Shown: piece after piece, positions 1 through 3,298 of the stretch
How positions within the stretch are numbered: the stretch's first letter is position 1
How the letters are laid out: every line of letters begins with the position of its first letter
Source: JBGPIK01 sp041484845
GTDB taxonomy: Bacteria > Desulfobacterota > Binatia > UBA9968
DNA: 5,022 nucleotides
Assembly: GCA_041484845.1 (NCBI GenBank)
Contig: JBGPIK010000474.1
Coordinates: forward strand, 1 to 5,022
Direction of reading: 5' to 3'
Notes under the pieces: generated by a model
Told to the model about the DNA's origin: nothing
Database searches by the model: none
The model's input: the letters and a program-made list of their open reading frames with translations, nothing else
Position numbers and translations under genes: made by a program

Positions 1-204
1 ACCGACGGACTGTACGATCGCTTGCGCGGCACCCTGGCCCATCAAGAACATCTCAGCCTCTACCAAGCCATGCAAGAGCGCAATGTTTCGCAGGCGGTTG
101 CCATCATCCGCGCGCACATTCGAGCCGGCAGGGAAAACGTCGTGGCCGATCTGAAACGGCGGCAGGAGATGCGTGAATCGCGCGGCAACGGCGCGGTAAT
201 TTGA
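1..204 (+). CDS. GntR-family transcriptional regulator, C-terminal FCD domain (5' truncated)
   Basis: Only the last 67 residues are inside the window; the frame is open from base 1 and ends at TGA 202-204. The visible part is a helical tail with the pattern E-H-x3-Y-x-A-M, then R-N-V-x2-A-V, then R-A-H-I, which matches the end of the FCD ligand-binding domain (typically eH..l..Ai..gD...A...m..Hi). His17 and His39 of the visible fragment are 22 residues apart, the spacing I would expect for the last two metal-ligand histidines of FCD proteins; that assignment is from memory of the family. The N-terminal winged-helix DNA-binding domain is not visible. FCD regulators usually bind small carboxylates and control adjacent catabolic genes. 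Its stop lies 32 bases before the amidohydrolase start on the same strand, so it probably belongs to, or controls, this cluster. A TTG at 22 could be read as a start, but the homologous frame continues upstream, so I treat the gene as truncated. Confidence 0.72.
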   Translation, partial: TDGLYDRLRGTLAHQEHLSLYQAMQERNVSQAVAIIRAHIRAGRENVVADLKRRQEMRESRGNGAVI

Positions 205-225
205 TTTAAATTAAAAAAACAAAGA

Positions 226-233
226 AAGGAAAG
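226..233 (+). promoter_or_regulatory. Ribosome binding site of the amidohydrolase gene
   Basis: AAGGAAAG contains AGGA at 227-230, six bases before ATG 237. It lies in the AT-rich 32-base spacer after the regulator stop. I see no convincing -35/-10 pair in this spacer, which fits read-through transcription from the regulator gene, although a promoter inside that gene cannot be excluded. Confidence 0.7.
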
Positions 234-236
234 ACA

Positions 237-1607
237 ATGGCAGCAGATTTAGTGATCAAGAACGGATGGGTGGTTACACCCGAAGAGACCTTTAAGGGGG
301 GCGTTGCGATTGCCAACCAGACCATCGTTGCGATCGGCGCGAACGATTCACTGCCGCAGGGAAAAGAGGAAATCGACGTCAAGGGCAAACACATTTTGCC
401 CGGGGTGATCGACGGGCACGTTCACTTCAGAGAGCCCGGCATGACTCATAAGGAGGACTTTACCACCGGCTCAACCGCGGCGGTTTGCGGCGGTGTAACG
501 TCCGTCGTCGATATGCCGAATACCGTCCCGCCAACAGCGGATGCCGAACAAGTTAAAGTCAAACAGCAGCTCGGCGAGGCGAAATCGCTGGTCGATTTTG
601 GCGTGACCGGCGTGGTCGTGCAAACCAACACCAAACAGATTCTTCCCATGGCTGCGGCCGGTGCCATCGGTTTCAAAATTTTCTTCGGTGAAACCATCGG
701 CAATCTCCCTTTCCCCGATGACGGAATGTGCATAGAGGCATTCGATTTCATCGCTCAGTCCAAATTGCCTTTGGGCATTCATGCGGAAAACCGTCAAATC
801 ATGGCTTACTGCACCAACAAACTTAAGACCGAAGGCAAAAACGATTCGCGTTATTGGGAATCGTCGCGTCCTGATATTTGCGAGGCCGAATCCGTGCATC
901 ACGCCCTCTTTTTTGCGGAGACTTTCGGCACAAAGCTGCACGTCTTTCATATGAGTTCCAAGCAGGCTGCGCATATGGTGCGCGACGCCAAAGCGCGCGG
1001 ACTAAGAGTCACGGCGGAAACCGGGCCACACTATCTCTTGCGCGAGCCTAACGATATGGACACGGTGGGCTCGTTGTTAAAGATGAACCCGCCGGTGCGC
1101 ACTAGAGATCATGCTGAAGTGCTGTGGCAAGGGCTACGCGAGGGTTTCGTAGACACGATCGCAACTGACCACTCACCGCACACCTTGGATGAAAAAGGCT
1201 CAGATCTATACGGTAAACTGACCAAACCCGCGATCTGGGACTGCATCTCCGGCTTCTGTGGCGTTGAGACCGGCGTGCCGCTGATCTTGACCGAGGTCAA
1301 TAAGGGCCGCTTGACGCTCAATCAATACGTCAAAGTCGCTTGCGAAAACCCGGCAAAAGTCTGGCAGGTGTTTCCCAAGAAAGGCGCCATCCGCCTGGGT
1401 TCTGACGGCGACATTACCGTCGTCGATATGGATAAGGAGGGCGCCATCGACGTCAACAAACTTCACAGCAAGAATAAACCGTCCCCATGGCATGGTTGGA
1501 AAGTCAAAGGCTTGCCGGTCTTAGCAGTGGTGCGCGGCCATGTGCAGATGAGAGACGGTCAACCTTGCGGCAAACCGATCGGTCGCATGCTGAAACCCTT
1601 GGTTTAA
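237..1607 (+). CDS. Cyclic amidohydrolase, dihydroorotase/allantoinase family
   Basis: This 456-residue protein is full length for the D-hydantoinase/dihydroorotase/allantoinase branch of the amidohydrolase superfamily, cytoplasmic enzymes that hydrolyse cyclic amide bonds. A small N-terminal beta domain (about 1-55, with a short V-I-K-N-G strand) leads into the TIM barrel. Visible metal-site residues are H61 and H63 in D-G-H-V-H-F, K147 in G-F-K-I-F-F (the lysine expected to be carboxylated and bridge two metals), H182 in I-H-A-E-N, H238 in F-H-M-S-S and D311 in A-T-D-H-S-P-H. The C-terminal strands (from about 383) close the beta domain. R65 (H-F-R-E-P-G) and N95 (D-M-P-N-T) match dihydroorotase substrate residues. 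Allantoinases usually have another residue at the Arg position, an R-x-x-W-E-G-F motif and M-P-L-N, none of which is seen here. The position beside a Mo hydroxylase and the lack of pyr genes argue against a plain biosynthetic dihydroorotase. The family is certain; the substrate is unknown. The ATG at 237 follows a purine-rich AAGGAAAG (226-233). Confidence 0.9.
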   Translation: MAADLVIKNGWVVTPEETFKGGVAIANQTIVAIGANDSLPQGKEEIDVKGKHILPGVIDGHVHFREPGMTHKEDFTTGSTAAVCGGVTSVVDMPNTVPPTADAEQVKVKQQLGEAKSLVDFGVTGVVVQTNTKQILPMAAAGAIGFKIFFGETIGNLPFPDDGMCIEAFDFIAQSKLPLGIHAENRQIMAYCTNKLKTEGKNDSRYWESSRPDICEAESVHHALFFAETFGTKLHVFHMSSKQAAHMVRDAKARGLRVTAETGPHYLLREPNDMDTVGSLLKMNPPVRTRDHAEVLWQGLREGFVDTIATDHSPHTLDEKGSDLYGKLTKPAIWDCISGFCGVETGVPLILTEVNKGRLTLNQYVKVACENPAKVWQVFPKKGAIRLGSDGDITVVDMDKEGAIDVNKLHSKNKPSPWHGWKVKGLPVLAVVRGHVQMRDGQPCGKPIGRMLKPLV

Positions 1608-1610
1608 GAT

Positions 1611-1671
1611 TGGAGTGTTGGAGCGCTGGAGTATTGGGTTTCGCCCATCACTCCATGACTCCAGTACTCCA
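1611..1671 (+). repeat. Imperfect hairpin built of 7-base TGGAGTN units (spacer 1)
   Basis: The left arm (1611-1638) splits into four heptads (TGGAGTG, TTGGAGC, GCTGGAG, TATTGGG). A five-base loop (1639-1643) follows, then a right arm (1644-1671) of four complementary heptads (CCCATCA, CTCCATG, ACTCCAG, TACTCCA). By my count 21 of 28 positions form Watson-Crick pairs, two are G-T wobbles and five are mismatches; most differences fall outside the GGAG cores. The element starts three bases after the amidohydrolase stop. It is related to the hairpin in the next spacer: the right arms agree at 23 of 28 positions and both share GGAGTATTGGGTT on the left. Possible roles are an intercistronic mRNA-stabilising or attenuating structure, or a dispersed repeat family; the sequence cannot decide. 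Confidence 0.85.
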
Positions 1672-1677
1672 TTTTTT
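1611..1677 (+). terminator. Possible intrinsic terminator or attenuator between amidohydrolase and FAD-subunit genes
   Basis: The long hairpin of spacer 1 runs directly into six T residues (1672-1677), giving the stem plus U-tract layout of an intrinsic terminator. Against a strong terminator, the stem is unusually long, has five mismatches, and belongs to a repeat family whose second copy (spacer 2) lacks a T-run. If active, it would reduce expression of the Mo hydroxylase subunits relative to the amidohydrolase. Confidence 0.35.
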
Positions 1678-1685
1678 CAAGTTCG

Positions 1686-1706
1686 TGACTCAGCACTCAG
1701 GACTAT
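1686..1706 (+). repeat. Second heptad repeat (ACTCA-type) upstream of the FAD-subunit start
   Basis: TGACTCA, GCACTCA and GGACTAT form three consecutive 7-base units, the first two sharing the ACTCA core and the third degraded. The tract ends four bases before the FAD-subunit ATG, so it also supplies that gene's weak Shine-Dalgarno sequence. It has the same 7-base period as the neighbouring hairpin but a different core, and no second arm is visible. Confidence 0.5.
1699..1702 (+). promoter_or_regulatory. Weak ribosome binding site that sets the FAD-subunit start
   Basis: AGGA lies eight bases before ATG 1711. It is the only Shine-Dalgarno-like sequence at a sensible distance and supports starting the gene at 1711 rather than at the upstream in-frame TTG at 1615, which would translate the hairpin repeat. 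Confidence 0.5.
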
Positions 1707-1710
1707 TGCC

Positions 1711-2619
1711 ATGAAACGCACAGAACCACTTGAGATGTATCAGCCGACTTCTCTTCAAGAGGCGAGTCGACTCCTTAAAGAAAATGGTCCGGGCGGCCGA
1801 TTTCTTGCGGGAGGAACTGACCTGGTTATCGCCATGAAAGAAAAGGGGTTGGTACCGAAATACGTCGTCGATCTCAAACGGATTCCCGGTTTAACGGGAA
1901 TTTGCGAAAATACCGACGGCAGTATCGCAATCGGTGCGTTGACCACGATGCGCGAGATCGAGATTTCACCTCTGCTTAAGAGAAAATATCCGTTTCTCGC
2001 TCAAAGCGCTGCGGAGGTCGGTTCAATTCAAATTCGCAATCGCGCGACCATCGGGGGAAACATGGCAAACGCCACCCCCTCAGCCGACGTGGCGCCGAGC
2101 TTGATCGCGCTGAATGCCACGGCAAAAATAGTCGGCGCGAACGGCGAGCGCATGGTCGCTTTGGAAGACTTTTTTCGCGGCCCTGGACAAAGCGTGATGA
2201 CGGCGGACGAAATTTTAACCGAAATTGTGATTCCGAAAACCCCTTCGCGGCTCGTCGGCGAGTACATGAAATTCTCTCCTCGGGAAATGATGGACCTCGC
2301 CTATGTCGGCGTGGCGGTCGCCTACAGACTCGGCGAACAAGAGCGCTGCGAAGGCGTGAGGATCGTCCTTGGGGCGGTTGCGCCCACGCCCATTCGGGCG
2401 CGCAAGGCCGAAGCCATCGTTGAAGGTCAGATTTTGACGGAGGCGCTGGCTGACAAAGCGGGACAAAGCGCTGCGGAGGAGTCCAAACCGATTAGCGATG
2501 TTCGTTCATCGGCCGATTATCGCCGCGCCATGGTCGGAACCATGACCAAGCGGGCTTTGCTCAATGCGGCCGTCGGACCCGCCCAATCCTGGGTTGAACG
2601 GCGCGAGCGAAGGTACTAG
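1711..2619 (+). CDS. Molybdenum hydroxylase FAD-binding subunit (xanthine dehydrogenase family subunit M, CoxM-like)
   Basis: This 302-residue protein carries the FAD that accepts electrons from the iron-sulfur subunit and passes them to an external acceptor. Its length is normal for free-standing M subunits. The N-terminal FAD-binding part holds both flavin signatures: A-G-G-T-D-L at 33-38 and T-I-G-G-N at 113-117, the latter within I-R-N-R-A-T-I-G-G-N and followed by the typical P-S-A-D-V-A-P (123-129). The C-terminal part (about 175-290) matches the CO dehydrogenase flavoprotein C-terminal domain, ending with the usual S-D-x-R-x-S-A-x-Y-R pattern before a short basic tail. There is no cysteine-rich insertion, so it lacks the extra [4Fe-4S] cluster of 4-hydroxybenzoyl-CoA reductase beta subunits. 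The frame is open back to a TTG at 1615, but the extra 32 residues would be encoded by the heptad repeats and match nothing in the family, so I start at M-K-R-T. The Fe-S gene follows after 113 bases. Confidence 0.94.
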   Translation: MKRTEPLEMYQPTSLQEASRLLKENGPGGRFLAGGTDLVIAMKEKGLVPKYVVDLKRIPGLTGICENTDGSIAIGALTTMREIEISPLLKRKYPFLAQSAAEVGSIQIRNRATIGGNMANATPSADVAPSLIALNATAKIVGANGERMVALEDFFRGPGQSVMTADEILTEIVIPKTPSRLVGEYMKFSPREMMDLAYVGVAVAYRLGEQERCEGVRIVLGAVAPTPIRARKAEAIVEGQILTEALADKAGQSAAEESKPISDVRSSADYRRAMVGTMTKRALLNAAVGPAQSWVERRERRY

Positions 2620-2633
2620 AAAGACTGGGGTAA

Positions 2634-2710
2634 TGGAATGATGGAGTAAGGGAGTATTGGGTTCGGAATGCGATCCCATTATTCCAGCACTCCAATACTC
2701 CATCATTCCA
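2634..2710 (+). repeat. Hairpin of 7-base TGGAGTN units (spacer 2)
   Basis: The outer arms TGGAATGATGGAGTA (2634-2648) and TACTCCATCATTCCA (2696-2710) are perfectly complementary over 15 bases. After two mismatches, five more pairs form inside (2651-2655 with 2689-2693). The upper part is asymmetric: the right arm carries about one extra 7-8-base unit (around 2681-2688), and GGGAGTATTGGGTTCG on the left faces CCCATTA and TTCCAGC on the right, as if a unit had been gained or lost. It begins 15 bases after the FAD-subunit stop and ends 22 bases before the Fe-S start. No T-run follows, so it is not a classical terminator. It is clearly related to the spacer 1 element. Confidence 0.88.
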
Positions 2711-2723
2711 ATCCTATGGTTCC

Positions 2724-2728
2724 GAGGT
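2724..2728 (+). promoter_or_regulatory. Ribosome binding site of the Fe-S subunit gene
   Basis: GAGGT lies four bases before ATG 2733, just outside the right foot of the spacer 2 hairpin. The spacing is slightly short but workable, and the site would stay single-stranded when the hairpin forms. Confidence 0.65.
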
Positions 2729-2732
2729 AACC

Positions 2733-3212
2733 ATGAAGAAGCAGATCCAATTCACCCTAAACGGTAAACCCACCAGGTTGGAAGTTCCAAACCACCGGAT
2801 CCTGCTCGACCTGCTGCGCGACGAGATCGGAGTAACGGGCACAAAGGAGGGGTGTGGCACGGGTGACTGCGGTGCCTGCACGGTTTTTCTCAACGGTAAA
2901 CCCGTGAACTCCTGCTTAGTGCTTTCCGGCGAACTCGACGGCGCGGATATCGTAACTATTGAGGGGCTGAAAATCGGCCCGGAGTTGCATCCGATCCAAA
3001 AGGCCTTCTTCCAAGACGGCGGTGCGCAATGCGGTTACTGCACGCCGGGTATGTTGATGATGTCCAAGGCGCTGCTTGATGAAAATCCCAATCCAACCGA
3101 AGAGGAAATTCGCTTTGCCCTCTCGGGCAACCTTTGCCGCTGCACGGGCTACGCTAAGATTATTCAGGCGGTGCAAGACGCTGCCGCGATGCTGCGCGCC
3201 AAGAACGCATAG
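2733..3212 (+). CDS. Molybdenum hydroxylase [2Fe-2S] subunit (xanthine dehydrogenase family small subunit, CoxS-like)
   Basis: This 159-residue protein wires the Mo site to the flavin through two [2Fe-2S] clusters, and all eight cysteine ligands are visible. The N-terminal plant-ferredoxin-like domain has C41, C46 and C49 in E-G-C-G-T-G-D-C-G-A-C plus C61 in N-S-C-L. The C-terminal helical domain has C100 and C103 in Q-C-G-Y-C-T-P-G, then C135 and C137 in G-N-L-C-R-C-T-G-Y. Q99 precedes C100, as in the family's conserved Q-C-G-x-C-T-P-G. Length and motif spacing are normal. There is no twin-arginine signal peptide, so the complex is predicted to be cytoplasmic, unlike exported relatives. The start follows from the GAGGT at 2724-2728 and from residues 4-10 forming the usual first beta strand. 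It sits between the FAD and Mo subunit genes in M-S-L order. Confidence 0.97.
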   Translation: MKKQIQFTLNGKPTRLEVPNHRILLDLLRDEIGVTGTKEGCGTGDCGACTVFLNGKPVNSCLVLSGELDGADIVTIEGLKIGPELHPIQKAFFQDGGAQCGYCTPGMLMMSKALLDENPNPTEEEIRFALSGNLCRCTGYAKIIQAVQDAAAMLRAKNA

Positions 3213-3236
3213 TTATACGGTTCATCGCGCTTCCAA

Positions 3237-3272
3237 GTTTGAACAAATTAAACGGCTTGAACGAATTGAACC
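3237..3272 (+). repeat. Four tandem 9-base units with a TTGAAC-like core (spacer 3)
   Basis: GTTTGAACA, AATTAAACG, GCTTGAACG and AATTGAACC follow one another without gaps; positions 3-8 of each unit read TTGAAC, or TTAAAC in the second. An upstream GGTTCA (3219-3224) is complementary to TGAACC at 3267-3272, so a degraded left arm may exist, but the predicted pairing is only six bases. Seven T residues (3275-3281) follow. The whole lies between the Fe-S stop and the large-subunit ribosome binding site. The period (9) and core differ from the 7-base repeats of the other two spacers. Confidence 0.7.
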
Positions 3273-3286
3273 AGTTTTTTTCGTCG

Positions 3287-3292
3287 AAGGAG
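3287..3292 (+). promoter_or_regulatory. Strong ribosome binding site of the large subunit gene
   Basis: AAGGAG lies six bases before ATG 3299, a near-ideal Shine-Dalgarno and spacing. It fixes the large-subunit start, which also agrees with the conserved N-terminal V-I-G-K-P pattern. It is the strongest such site among the genes here. Confidence 0.85.
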
Positions 3293-3298
3293 AAAGAC

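Noticed and set aside
205..236. A promoter in the AT-rich spacer before the amidohydrolase gene
   Set aside because: The spacer is only 32 bases and its AT-richness is mainly an A-run plus the ribosome binding site; no -35/-10 pair at usual spacing is present.
471..974. 167-codon open frame on the minus strand inside the amidohydrolase gene
   Set aside because: It lies wholly antisense to a gene with intact catalytic motifs, shows no recognisable protein pattern, and is an expected shadow of biased codon use.
1615..1710. N-terminal extension of the FAD subunit beginning at TTG 1615
   Set aside because: The extra 32 residues are encoded by the heptad hairpin and repeat tract and match no part of the subunit M family; M-K-R-T at 1711 gives normal length and has an AGGA at proper distance.
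1487..1714. 75-codon plus-strand frame crossing the end of the amidohydrolase and spacer 1
   Set aside because: It is out of frame with the amidohydrolase and runs through the hairpin repeat; there is no ribosome binding site and no family resemblance.
1611..2710. A CRISPR array or an insertion sequence remnant as explanation for the repeated spacer elements
   Set aside because: There are only two hairpin copies, 1 kb apart with a gene between, with 7-base internal periodicity, no regular unique spacers, no transposase fragment and no target-site duplication visible.
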